Below, one piece after another: positions 1-12,400 of a stretch of DNA of 64,000 nucleotides. The translations under genes and the position numbers were made by a program. Origin of the DNA: Lingula anatina (Eukaryota > Brachiopoda > Lingulata > Lingulida > Lingulidae); contig NW_019775835.1 of assembly GCF_001039355.2 (NCBI RefSeq), positions 124,200 through 188,199 of the forward strand, given 5' to 3'. The notes beneath the pieces were generated by a model. The model made no database searches. It was not told the DNA's origin and was given only the letters and a program-made list of their open reading frames with translations. Position 1 is the stretch's first letter. Every line of letters starts with the position of its first letter.

Positions 1-319
1 ATGTGAAATTTGAAAGTTGGATTCTGTGTAGTTGGACTGTAATGATTTCTTGAAAACAGTACAAAAAATTTGCTAATATGATAATCTGGTTACCTGTTTA
101 AAGGTCCTTTACTAATAAACAGGTGTTGTATAAGTGCGCATATTGCCTTCCTAATTTGCACTTCATTCTCATCAAAAGGCAGGTGTTGAATTTTGGACAT
201 TAAATCCTGTGACGTCTTTCACACACCTAAATTATGTTGCAATTTATGTAAGATTTTTCTTTCTTAGAAATTATGAATTAAAGATATCATTCCTGACTTT
301 TTGTTAAAAATTTTTCCAG

Positions 320-2520
320 GATTTTGTCAGCCGGGTTGGCATGAATACAACAATCGCTGTTTTTACTACATGGGTGGACTGCTGCCATTTTACAGAGCCA
401 AACAACAGTGTGAGGTAAGCCTGGGAAGGCTTCTGGGAGATTGATATTTTTTTCTTTTTTTTTTTAATTAATAATTGGCATCATTTGTCATTACTATGAT
501 TGCTATATGTCTGAAATAAAGCACTTTTAGATGAATCTCCTCATTTCTTATACACTTAAAAGTTTAGGCTCTGAATTTGGTGTAAAATAATCATTCAGAG
601 TTATACCAACTGTTGAAGGCATATACCTGGTAAATTTTATTTGTACAACTGTAAAATTTCAGGGTTATTTATATTTTAATGTTTTGTCTGTGTGCTGGAT
701 AATATGACCCAATATCTGTGATTGATGATGCTGTTTTTGATTTCAAGCCCAAATATGACTGAAGTAAATGTCTTCATATTCCTTACTTTCAGCTTGAGGG
801 GGGTATTATAGCAGACGCCAAAGATGCCTTGAACTTCCTGGGTGGTCTGGTCATCCAGGACCAGGCTGATTACACACATTTCTGGAAAGTTTGGCTCTAC
901 CACACCATCACTGAGGGTTATTGTTCCGCCATGTTGAACTACCAGCCTATAGCCACCGACTGTCATGAGAGGCTGCCGTACATTTGTGAGAAGAGTAAGT
1001 TCATTCTGTGTTAAGATTGTACATTTTATTTCCCTCTGCGCTTGCCTACATAATCAAGACACATTTAACATCAGTTTAACGAACCCCTAGCGTTTGTCTG
1101 TGTATGGGCAATTTTTCTCACATGTTAGTGCTATACTCTCTAGTGTGACAGGACCTTTATTTCCTCATCACCAACTGTAAGTTCAACAGATATTTTAGCT
1201 GTAATACTGGACAGAGTTCATATAGGCCACGTAATGTCAGATACATAGATGCTGTGTGGCACGTACCAAGTGGGCTTTCACCAAAATTTGATCATGAAGT
1301 TTAAGCTAAGTTTAAGTGAAGGCCAAGTTAAATTTATTTAGGAAATCCGCCTTTTGGCTCTTGTGAATTGGAACACAAAAAATACTGGAGTAATCAAAAA
1401 AGAATAAATTCAGTATACTTTGTTTAATGTTGAATGTTTAAGTATAATTGGAAAATTATTTTCCTTCTGTTCAGGTAAAATAAAGCTGAGAGATTTGAAA
1501 GACAGATGCAAGAATTGAGTGATTTTGAATAACATTTAAGATTTTTAAATTTAAGTTTGATTAAAAGATTTGTTTTGATAAATAATAAGATATTTAATGA
1601 GATGTTTTTGATTATTGTAACTTTCAGTTCCTGTGGTGCCTTACTTCCCGTTCAACTGGAGCTGGGTGATAATTGTGGTCTCTGTGATGGGAGTTATCGT
1701 CCTCATCCTCATCATCATCATCTGCCTTGCATATCTTAAAGCCAAGCGTCGCACAAAAGAAAGGCTAGAGCGCAGAGAAGTCATCCGTAATTCCATGCGC
1801 TCCGTGAAGTCGACAGGCACTGGCGGCTTCAACAGTTTCCGTGCTCAGAAAAAGAAGCCACGACAGCCCGAAGTCCACGTCAACATGCATCCTGATCTGA
1901 CCGTGTCCGGAGTCACCATAGACGACACAAGTGACGACTCCATGGACAAGACCAAATTGGAGGGTCTGAGCACAGGCTCCACCTTTGATTACCCCTCCAG
2001 GAATGGCAGTGTTATGTATGACAGTGACAAGGAGGACATGTACCCACCGAAACTGGAAAATGAAGTGACCACTTTCACTGACCGGTCTGCTGAACCCAGT
2101 GTTATTGACAGTGACCATGATGATTACTATCCGCCCAAACTTGAGAATGAAATTCCTAACCTGAGCACCAGGCCAGTCTATGGGATCTACCAAAACATGG
2201 GCTATGATGATCGTAGTCTGGACAGTAGGAGCGGCATCGACACCCCTCCGCGTTCCGTGAGCACGCCGCAACAAACCAGGATGACTTTAGAGTTTGAAAA
2301 CAAGGGTTATGAGGACAGCCTTGAGAGACGCCCTAAAACTCTTAAAGCTTACACTCCAGCTGGCAAACTGAGTGATGACTCAGACAGTCTGAGTGACAAA
2401 GCATCACTGAGCAAAGCTGATTCAGACTCTGATGATGACGATGTCAAACCAGACCTGAATTCTAGCGTTAATTCTTTAAGGAACGGCCAGCGCCCACCTC
2501 CTCAGGAAACTGAAATATGA
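320..2520 (+). CDS. C-type-lectin-like type I membrane protein, 3' part (three exons)
   Basis: Exons 320-414, 793-994 and 1628-2520 join in frame across GT-AG introns; the 5' part lies before the window. The first two exons give a C-type-lectin-like fold: GWHEYNNRCFYY at the start, a conserved Cys closing exon 1 (QQCE), and a final DCHERLPYICEK. No EPN/QPD or WND calcium-binding motif is visible, so sugar binding of the classical kind is doubtful. The last exon holds a short extracellular stalk, one membrane segment (VIIVVSVMGVIVLILIIII, continuing to CLAYL), a basic stop-transfer stretch (KAKRRTKERLERR) and a cytoplasmic tail of about 245 residues rich in Ser and Asp. The tail contains two copies of YPPKLENE, a YQNM motif and a C-terminal TEI. 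It is likely a plasma-membrane receptor or adhesion protein. The exact orthologue is unknown. Confidence 0.85.
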
Positions 2521-4510
2521 GATGTAGATGAAGTTTGTGAAAGATAATCCTGATTGAGTGAAAAGTCATGCAAAATGTTCAAGCATTGTTGTGAATCAAT
2601 GGAAAAAAATTGGAACAGCAGAAAAAAATCAATACAAAAAAAGAGCAAATGTGTTGCAAATTAGTTCTGGCTGTGTGTCACGAACCAGAAGGATCTCCCG
2701 AAGTAACAATTTCATGACAAATGAAGCAAGCAATTTTGCTGGAGGACAGCAGTCGGCTTCCAAGTGCCATCTAAGGTTTTTGAATCGTGTGGCCTAGCAC
2801 AGCATTTATGTTTAAAAAAAACATTGAACTGTTATTTTTAGCAATCAGGGATTTGAAGAATTTGAAGGCTGTTTATATACATTTAGATACATGGATTTTT
2901 ATACTTGCCACCACCATGGGTGGTCTGAGAAAGCCAAAGTTAATTGTTATGCATGAATAGCTTGCTCATGGAGAATAATTACCTCATAAGAGTCATTGAT
3001 AATTGCTTGGCTGACACCAGTGACTCCATTAGTGACCAAAGTTAGAGGAACTTGAATATTATAGCTGAAAGAGAGGTAGTTTTGCTTCAACAGTTCAGAA
3101 TTTTATACCTGAGAGAAGGTACTGTTAAACCAGGGACCATATTTTGTTGGAATTATTTGATGTGTTATCTCAGTTGTTAATTCACACACACACACACACG
3201 CGCACACACACACACAGCTTAAACTAAGACTAAAACTGCATACAAGATATGTGAACCTTCACAATCATACCCATGATAGAGTAATTAACATACTATTTTG
3301 TAAGTCTCACCATGAAGTCCTGTGATTGCTTTTTATTATGTGAAGGGAAATGTAAGTTAGTGACAGGATTTTTTAACAAAATTGACATCAGTGGTTTTTG
3401 TGAAAAAAGTGACTGATTATTTGAATATTTGTATTTTAAAATAATTAAGTATCAAAATGGAGTAAATATATGTATTATAACACTTGGGACCAGAAAGCAA
3501 AGGTTGTATATTTAGTATTATAGTGAAATGTCTCCTTCAATTTACGTAGGTTGTGAAAATGAAAAGTAGAATGACGTCATCATTACTTGTCCTAATATGA
3601 CCTGTGTTGAGTTTAGTATGTTTATGGTTTTTCCATGTTTTAATGTCATTTATTTTCTTGTACATACTATCATACTATGCAGTAGATGTTCCATGAATGC
3701 GGTGCTACATGTATTGGATAGATTTGCGTGTTTTTTACTTTGCTAGTATGATTGCTCTTTTTTATGTCCTGTTTTTGGCGTAGTAGTTTTGTTTTTTCCA
3801 TTTAATTCATGTTTCCCCCCTGTAATGCAACCAACAACCATGTACCATAAAACGTGCAATTAACTTGAAATATGAAACCAATAATTTCAGTTAAAATCTA
3901 AAATGTGTGGATACGGCAAGTGACGCAAAACGTTGATTAATAGTTTTACCATTATTCCTATTATTGAACAAAGCAAAAATGTATATAATTCTCCTCTTTG
4001 GTTTATGAATAGTCTTTCTTATTTCCACTCTTTCTTCGATGTTTCTTCTTTTATAGTTTGTTTTGCTGTAAAAATTTCATTCCAGATTACAAAATGTTAT
4101 TATGTTTGTTCCTGTTTAATGATTGTAGAAATGTGTAAATTAACGCAGTGAAGGTAATCCTCACTTTGCTGTTAGGGGAATATCAATTTATTGGAGTGTT
4201 AATTGAAACAGTTGTATTTGCATTTCATCACAGCACAAATGTTTTTTTTTTCTTTTGCATTTCTGGAAAGTAAGTGGATGGAAATGTTGAACGTTTATAA
4301 TAGTTAATAAGATCCAATATGTCTTTGAACATAATTTTCTGCGCCAGATATGTATTTGTATATTGTTTAGTTAACGTAAAAGTAGCGTCAGTGTACATAG
4401 CGCATAACTGGTATCGTACATTTGTGTAGAAGCTTTTTATACATTTTCATTTTATTTTGACAAGCTTATTGGATTCAAATTTTATAATAAAATATAAAAT
4501 TAGGAAGGTG
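2521..4510 (+). other. 3' UTR of the lectin-like gene and downstream spacer
   Basis: No convincing coding sequence. The stretch is AT-rich and contains a CA repeat near 3184-3217. A good polyadenylation signal AATAAA lies at 4486-4491, about 2 kb after the stop codon, and would fit a long 3' UTR. The true transcript end cannot be fixed from sequence alone. Confidence 0.4.
3184..3217. repeat. (CA)n microsatellite
   Basis: CA dinucleotides with one CG/GC interruption, within the probable 3' UTR of the lectin-like gene. Confidence 0.9.
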
Positions 4511-4774
4511 AATCTATTGAGGTGATTGCGAAAGTGCAGAATTTAAGCTCTTTTTTTCATGAATAAGTTCGAACACGTACAAACAAACAAGCATCGAACA
4601 AGTCGAACTCGTTCGCACATTTAAAAAAATAACAAAAGGTACCTGCCGTTACCTTGTACACAAGGAGTAATCACGAATACCTTGCATATTATAGTAATGA
4701 ACATGAAATGCCATCGCAGGAAACCAGACCTATTAATTACATGTATGAAACTGGAAAAAACACTCGGAGAGCGC

Positions 4775-6785
4775 AGACATCCGCTCTGGCAACTCAATTT
4801 TCATTATAATAAATTCAGTGAATCACCAACATTGTGTGATCGATTCTTAGAAAGCCAATTTCTGGCCTATTTTGACAATTTTATCACAAACCGCCCATAA
4901 TTTTTGTTTTTTTTAGTTAGGTTTAAAGTAGTTTAGTTTAAAGTAAGCAACAAAGGCAAAAACAACCTCTCCTAATCTTAAAGGGCTTTTTATGAAGAGT
5001 GCAGATTCAAATTTAGAGCTTTTTCAGCCTATGTTCTCTTCAAGTGTTTGCTTACGTCATAGAAGTAATTCTATGCTTATATTGAGTGAACATAGTGGAT
5101 TAATGCCCAGTGTCTTCAACTGAACACGTAAAACTAATGAATGAGCAAAGGCGAAATCCCTGGACTATATATATATATATACACACCTAGCGGATGATTT
5201 TTGATCCCGCTGTGTAATATACGTCCACGCCATCTTATCAGATTACGAGATTCAGAAAGCCTGAAATAAAGCGGATTGCCAATTTATTGTCGACTTGATC
5301 ATGCTGATTACCAATTTAGCAAATCGAGGCCATTCTGGTTAACGCAGGAAGTATTATCTACATACACCGGTGATTTTAATTAGAATAGATATAATACATT
5401 GTCTCGCCTGCTGTTACTGATACATACAGCCGGTAGAAAGAATATCGACTACGCTGATGTCTCCTGGTGGTAATTAGTTCCTTGATAGATTTAAGTATTA
5501 ATACGGTCACACAAAGGAGGAGATACTAGCAATAAACGATACATTACTATCGACGACATAGCGCCGACATTTTCAATAAATAATGTTAGGCTACGTCTAA
5601 CGTATTGCGACCAACCCATCAAACGTCTTTTGGGAAAAAAGATATATATCGTCTTAATATTGAAGCATTGTGACGCCCTTCACACCTGTACTAATCAGTT
5701 ATAACACCTGTATCGACATAATTGTAGAGCTACACGTCTCCCAGCTTGTCATAGAACGATTTCAAACCATCGTGTGGTTGCTTTCTTACACCTCCTGGTG
5801 TATCTTGTATCTTGTAATCATATATAGAGAGCTTAATTCTTCCCCACTGGAAGATCTGACTGTCATTCTCCCCCCCTCTCTCTCTCAAGTGATAACACAA
5901 TGGATCAGATACGAAGTCCATTATCCGCAATATTTGTATGATAAACGAGAGACTGGAAGTTACACATCAAAGCACGCGGTTGCCGTGGCAACAAGGTTAT
6001 TGTTAATTTCCGAGCTGAAATCCTCGAGAGGCCTTTTGATAGATCTCCACCATCACGAAAGCTGACTAAAGAAAAGTGAAGTCTATTTAGACAGGGTTGT
6101 ATTTAGTCCAATTCAAACTGAAGCGCACGGCCAGGCCGTTCTTTGAAGGCCTAATGCAATATCTCATTAAACTACAGATTTCCAAACACACTTACTGTTT
6201 AGGCATGTATGTATTTTGTTTAGAAATGACAAAAAAGGCAAAACTGAAGAAAGTGATTTTAACATGTCAGAGAGATATATCTTTTGGCAAGGCAGAGGGC
6301 ATATATTGTCTGGAATAAGACGAAGAATACAAACTACCACTGCTCGCAATCTTGTTGATATATGGACTCTTTTAATGTCTGGCCCCAGAAAATACACTTT
6401 CGCTGTTCGCGGTGTGATATTACCCAGAAGGAAGGAGCGAAATATGTTCTTTTCAAGCGCCATTGCCCATAACGATTGGATCTACTCCTTGAAAGCAGAG
6501 AAAATACTCGTGGGCAGCCATTATTTTTATCGACCGCAATGTTCCTACATGCAATCAATATATTATCGTGCTCCTATGCAAATGGCAGCAGACACGACTC
6601 TTGGAATTGTGACTCCAATATATTGTAATTGTCCGCACTGATAAAGCCTCCTTTCAATATTAATAAGCTTTATTTAGACTCCAATGATAATTATTTGTTG
6701 AAATGGCCGGGGAACCTACAGCCTGTTTCAAACAGTGACGTGCGCGGTGACGTAGGTAGGGGTCCACCAATGACGTTGTGCCGTG
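4775..6785. repeat. First copy of the PC2 upstream region (overlaps 7175-9180)
   Basis: This 2 kb stretch is nearly identical to 7175-9180, differing by scattered substitutions and small indels. It stops one base before the single N at 6786. The reading is that two overlapping contigs (haplotypes) were laid end to end. The long open frame over 6216-6641 is broken relative to the other copy by a change in an A run (6 against 7), so I do not call it a gene. Confidence 0.75.
6736..6776 (+). promoter_or_regulatory. CRE/CCAAT cluster (first copy)
   Basis: Three TGACGT half-sites (6736, 6748 and 6771) and a CCAAT (6767-6771) lie within about 40 bases. The cluster is identical to the one at 9131-9171 just upstream of PC2 exon 1, of which it is the alternative haplotype. 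Confidence 0.5.
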
Positions 6786-6786
6786 N
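6786..6786. other. Single N marking a contig join
   Basis: The sequence left of the N ends inside a region that recurs at 7175-9180, which indicates an unresolved join. Confidence 0.85.
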
Positions 6787-7022
6787 TATTCCGACTGGTA
6801 AAAAAGTTGCCAGGTTAGATTTTAATGAAACTTGATAGTCAATTTTCTCATGCGAAAAGCCACCTTCCATTGACGTGAATAAGTTGCACAGTTTCTGTGA
6901 CATGAGATATCTAAAAATGTTAGTGTTGCTATGGCCAAAAAGTGACCAGTTGGCTGCATGACTTCGTCGAGATCTACCTTGCTTCTTACTTCTGAATATC
7001 TTCCTACGCGCAGCCAGTGTAT

Positions 7023-7155
7023 GACTGGTAAAAAAGTCGAAAACTCGAAAAGTCAAAAACTATAAAAGTCGCAAACTCGAAAAGTCGAAAACTCTAAAAG
7101 TCGCAAACTCGAAAAGTCGAAAACTCTAAAAGTCGCAAACTCTAAAAGTCGAAAT
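7023..7155. repeat. Short tandem array, 16-bp monomer
   Basis: About eight imperfect copies of a 16-base unit close to AAAAGTCGMAAACTCK, alternating between CGCAAACTCG and CGAAAACTCT forms to give a 32-base higher-order period. It lies immediately before the second copy of the PC2 upstream region. Confidence 0.8.
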
Positions 7156-7174
7156 ATCCAATAGGGGCCACCAT

Positions 7175-9180
7175 AGACATCCGCTCTGGCAACTCAATTT
7201 TCATTATAATAAATTCAGTGAATCACCAACATTGTGTGATCGATTCTTAGAAAGCCAATTTCTGGCCTATTTTGACAATTTTATCACAAACCGCCCATAA
7301 TTTTTGTTTTTTTAGTTAGGTTTAAAGTAGTTTAGTTTAAAGTAAGCAACAAAGGCAAAAACAACCTCTCCTAATCTTAAAGGGCTTTTTATGAAGAGTG
7401 CAGATTCAAATTTAGAGCTTTTTCAGCCTATGTTCTCTTCAAGTGTTTGCTTACGTCATAGAAGTAATTCTATGCTTATATTGAGTGAACATAGTGGATT
7501 AATGCCCATGCAGTGTCTTCAACTGAACACGTAAAACTAATGAATGAGCAAAGGCGAAATCCCTGGACTATATATACACACACACACCTAGCGGATGATT
7601 TTTGATCCCGCTGTGTAATATACGTCCACGCCATCTTATCAGATTACGAGATTCAGAAAGCCTGAAATAAAGCGGATTGCCAATTTATTGTCGACTTGAT
7701 CATGCTGATTACCAATTTAGCAAATCGAGGCCATTCTGGTTAAGGCAGGAAGTATTATCTACATACACCGGTGATTTTAATTAGAATAGATATTATACAT
7801 TGTCTCGCCTGCTGTGACTGATACACACAGCCGGTATAAAGAATATCGACTACGCTGATGTCTCCTGGTGGTAATTAGTTCCTTGATAGATTTAAGTATT
7901 AATACGGTCACACAAAGGAGGAGATACTAGCAATAAACGATACATTACTATCGACGACATAGGGCCGACATTTTCAATAAATAATGTTAGGCTACGTCTA
8001 ACGTATTGCGACCAACCTATCAAACGTCTTTTGGGAAAAAGATATATATCGTCTTAATATTGAAGCATTGTGACGCCCTTCACACCTGTACTAATCAGTT
8101 ATAACGCCTGTATCGACATAATTGTAGAGCTACACGTCTCCCAGCTTGTCATAGAACGATTTCAAACCATCGTGTGGTTGCTTTCTTACACCTCCTAGTG
8201 TATCTTGTAATCATATATAGAGAGCTTAATTCTTCCCCACTGGAAGATCTGACTGTCATTCTCCCCCACCCCCCTCTCTCTCAAGTGATAACACAATGGA
8301 TGAGATACGAAGTCCATTATCCGCAATATTTGTATGATAAACGAGAGACTGGAAGTTACACATCAAAGCACGCGGTTGCCGTGGCAACAAGGTTATTGTT
8401 AATTTCCGAGCTGAAATCCTCGAGAGGCCTTTTGATAGATCTACAGCATCACGAAAGCTGACTAAAGAAAAGTGAAGTCTATTTAGACAGGGTTGTATTT
8501 AGTCCAATTCAAACTGAAGCGCGCGGCCAGGCCGTTCTTTGAAGGCCTAATGCAATATCTCATTAAACTACAGATTTCCAAACACACTTACTGCTTAGGC
8601 ATGTATGTATTTTGTTTAGAAATGACAAAAAAAGGCAAAACTGAAGAAAGTGTTTTTAACATGTCAGAGAGATATATCTTTTGGCAAGGCAGAGGGCATA
8701 TATTGTCTGGAATAAGACGAAGAATACACACTACCACTGTTCGCAATCTTGTTGATATATGGACTCTCTTAATGTCTGGCCCCAGAAAATACACTTTCGC
8801 TGTTCGCGGTGTGATATTACCCAGAAGGAAGGAGCGAAATATGTTCTTTTCAAGCGCCATTGCCCATAACGATTGGATCTACTCCTTGAAAGCAGAGAAA
8901 ATACTCGTGGGCAGCCATTATTTTTATCGACCGCAATGTTCCTACATGCAATCAATATATTATCGTGCTCCTATGCAAATGGCAGCAGACACGACTCTTG
9001 GAATTGTGACTCCAATATATTGTAATTGTCCGCACTGATAAAGCCTCCTTTCAATATTAATAAGCTTTATTTAGACTCCAATGATAATTATTTGTTGAAA
9101 TGGCCGGGACCTACAGCCTGTTTCAAACAGTGACGTGCGCGGTGACGTAGGTAGGGGTCCACCAATGACGTTGTGCCGTG
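7175..9180. repeat. Second copy of the PC2 upstream region
   Basis: Near-identical to 4775-6785 but continuous with PC2 exon 1, so this is the copy in proper context. An open frame of 181 codons (8493-9038) is uninterrupted here but broken in the other copy, has no recognisable domain, and is left uncalled. Confidence 0.75.
9131..9171 (+). promoter_or_regulatory. CRE/CCAAT cluster, candidate PC2 proximal promoter
   Basis: TGACGT occurs at 9131, 9143 and 9166, with CCAAT at 9162-9166, about 200 bases before the PC2 start codon. Clustered cAMP-response half-sites with an adjacent CCAAT box are typical of activity-regulated neuroendocrine promoters. Function is inferred. Confidence 0.55.
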
Positions 9181-9225
9181 GGTCGACAATACGGCAGGAA
9201 CTCCTTCCAGATGTGACTTTTCGGT

Positions 9226-9411
9226 TTGCAGATTAATTTCAACTACAGACACGACAATACAGGGACTGAAGAAAACAGAAGGACACTAAGAAGGGTAACT
9301 GAAGCAGGGCTGGAAAACGAACAGACGCGAACTGTTGGAATAGAAAACAGGCAACAAGAGAGGTCGAGGGATGAAAATTTTGGCCATTTCACCATTATGG
9401 CGAATGACTGA
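9226..9411 (+). promoter_or_regulatory. Candidate upstream ORF overlapping the PC2 start
   Basis: A 61-codon reading frame opens at 9226 and closes at 9411, past the PC2 ATG at 9371 and in another frame. If the transcript starts before 9226, ribosomes would have to bypass it to make PC2. The transcription start is not known. A second in-frame Met at 9404 (MTDVWLLLVFLNC) could serve as an alternative start of the signal peptide. Confidence 0.3.
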
Positions 9412-12400
9412 CGTGTGGTTGTTGCTCGTTTTCCTGAACTGCCATATTTTAAGATCGCTATGTAAGGAGGTTGTTACCAATTCTTGGTTGGTTACCCTTC
9501 ATGGCGACGGAGGAGAAGAAATAGCCAAAAGAGTTGCCAAAAATACAGGATTTTCATACATTGGACCGGTAGGTGTAAAACATCTTTATGGCCATTTGGT
9601 AGACTTAACCCTCTCTATTATTATTCATAAAAATCAGTTTGATAACAATGATTTTCAACGTGTATATTGGCAAAGTTGTCTTCATTCCTCCATATCATAA
9701 ATTTCTTAGCATAGTATATTTTTCGGATTTTCCAATTCAGCAATAATTAACACAATTTGGTACATGTATGAGGATTTCTATTCAAAATATCGATCGCTTT
9801 TTCTCTTTCGTATTTGACCTTAAAAAAGACAACACAAAATTTACCGGTTTCATGTTTAAACGTTAATGATAAAGCTGTCTAAAATGAAGAATTTTGGGAG
9901 AAATGCATGCAAGAACGAATAGATTTTGTCCAGATCTTACGCCATCGTACATATAAATAAATCGCACTTCTTCAACGGCTGTTCTATAAATTTGAAAAGT
10001 CCATCCTAAATAATCTTTCACAAACTAAAAAATCATGTAAAGACTATCTCACACGGGTCGTTTTTATATCTCTGGTATTTAACCTAGTGATTACTTCTCT
10101 TCGACACAAACCAGGAAACACACCTTAATAAGGAAAGTTTGAGTTTAATGCCTATAGCTATGTTTTTCCTGTTTCATTATTCTCTGGTTTTAGGTCACCT
10201 ATCTGTAATAACGCTTCTCTAAGTCAGTCAGTCAGTAAGAAAGAGCAAAAGTTAAAATTGAGACGCAAATAATGGTGAATCTATAATAAAGCAAATTCAG
10301 GTAGATTAAAGTGATCAAGAGTTGGATCCATAACAAATGGGCATTTCAATAAAAGTCAGAAATGTGTGAAGGCAAACGGCTTTAAAACCAAACAAAAACC
10401 ATATTTCCCTCGGCGTTATCTTGGATTTCTCTGACTTGAGATTTCGCAAAATTTTCTAACTTGATTTAAGAAATTGTTAAGAAAAATAACACAATTATGA
10501 AATACGCTTAAGAAAATATAAAGTTTAGATTTGGAACAGAGGAGTAAAAAGTTATTATTTACATGTAACAACGTAAGTTTTGAAATAAAGCACCTACAAT
10601 TTCGCGTGACCAAGTAAAAGTGCGTTCCTTCCCTTGGCACACGACAATCTCCTAACGCGGCTTAGTTGTCATATCAAAACCATGAATAATCATTATTCAC
10701 AAATAATACTTAATTTCCCCAACACAAACGATATCGATCTTTTTTATCTTATCCCCTTGAGTGTTGTCGGTTTGAAAACAATACTTCTATCCTACATAGA
10801 CAGAAAAGATATATAGGGCACCATATTGAGGGGACTGCCTTTTCCCGCCTCGACAAAGACGGATTGTTGTCTCGTATTTTAAATCAATCAAGTTAACTGA
10901 ATACGTTACCAAAGGTGGATAGCTGAAATTGGATTATCCTTAAGATACATCTTTTATCTTGCTTTTACACAATCACCAATGTTCCGTCTTTCAGTTGTTT
11001 CATTTGACTGCTTTTTAAACAAGTCCCCGAAACGGTACTATATTATGCAAAATTTTATACTGGAAAATCATGAACGCATTTCGATTTTGGAATTCAAAAT
11101 TTTGGATTTAATTTTCAACCTAATAGTCGCTTTCTTGGTTCCTTTATCAAGTCAAGGCTGTTTAAAATGATGTTAGTTTTCTTCAATTTCCATGAATGAA
11201 AAAGATAACGAACAATCTCAAAGTTGATTGTAAAGTTATTGTCAGTTAAATCCAATTGTTACTAAGGAGAATTTGTGTTTGACCCAACCTTGACTTAACA
11301 AGTAATAACAAGTTTCTTGACAACAAGGTTTCTAACTGGTGTATTTCCGTTCAAATTCTGTATAACCAATATCAGGATACTTACCATATTACAAGGCTAC
11401 GCGAATGGACACTGAAATTTGTTTTCGAACGCGAGCAGAGTGACCCTTAAATAGAATTTATGGCTGCCACCTTTTTATGCATTGTTCTTTTCCTACGTGA
11501 CACGGTCCTATTGAGTTATATGGTTTACCACCAGATAGAAATGTACCGCCCCCTTTCCGCTGCACAAGTGTGTACCATATGGTACTTAAAGAACAGCCAG
11601 ATCAATTTGCATTTGTTCGTTCTGAAAGTAATTTGAAAACACATTTATTGCCCACCTTTGAAAAACATTGACTTGATTCTCCAGGTGAAATGGCCACTTG
11701 TGTCGAAAATTTGCGTGTAGATCTAAGCAACGTGCAATCTCACCTCCCCGTGTTTAACATGGGTGTTATCTTGATCGACAGTTATTTTCACGAAAAAAAA
11801 AATGCATGACTTGCGAGAGAGTTCTATATTCATCGCAACAAACCCAACTATTTTTATGCTTCCGATATATCTCAAAGGCATATATCTGTCCTCTGGGTAA
11901 ATACAATATAATCTTTCTTTAGAAAAAAATTACATTAAGTCTCAATCAGACAAATGGCAAGTTTAACATGGTTAGGGAAAGTTAACAGTAGATTTGTCTT
12001 CAACTGGAGTAATGATGTGGTGGTTTGGGGAGTTGCACGTCCTCTGACACATAGTGACGTCAATGAGCTGTCTCTGATAAACAAGCTCACAAAGCATCCG
12101 TCAAAAAAAAAAAAAAAAAAGATAAATAGATGCAAAACAGAGTTATTCAACTTAATACAGCTCACTGTAATCTTCATCATAATTTTTTTCAGTTGATCAT
12201 CGCTATCGTTTACAAAATAGAAAGCTAGTTTACTCATTAGATTTTGGTTACATTTTCCAGAAAATTTAATTATGCATTGTATCTGCGATCCATTACATGA
12301 GTTTCATTGCTTTATGCATTCAGATAAAACAGGTGCCTCCTATTATTTTTAATATTCAGGGTACATGTAATTATTTCTATACTTCATGGTATAACGATCG

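Noticed and set aside
1765-2274. 169-codon minus-strand frame opposite the lectin-like tail
   Set aside because: Antisense shadow of the real cytoplasmic-tail exon; low-complexity composition without splice signals.
7023-7155. Possible CRISPR-like repeat array
   Set aside because: The units are contiguous with no unique spacers, and the host is a eukaryote.
8493-9038. 181-codon reading frame upstream of PC2
   Set aside because: The other haplotype (6097-6641) breaks it by a length change in an A run, no domain is recognisable, and it lies in the probable upstream regulatory region.
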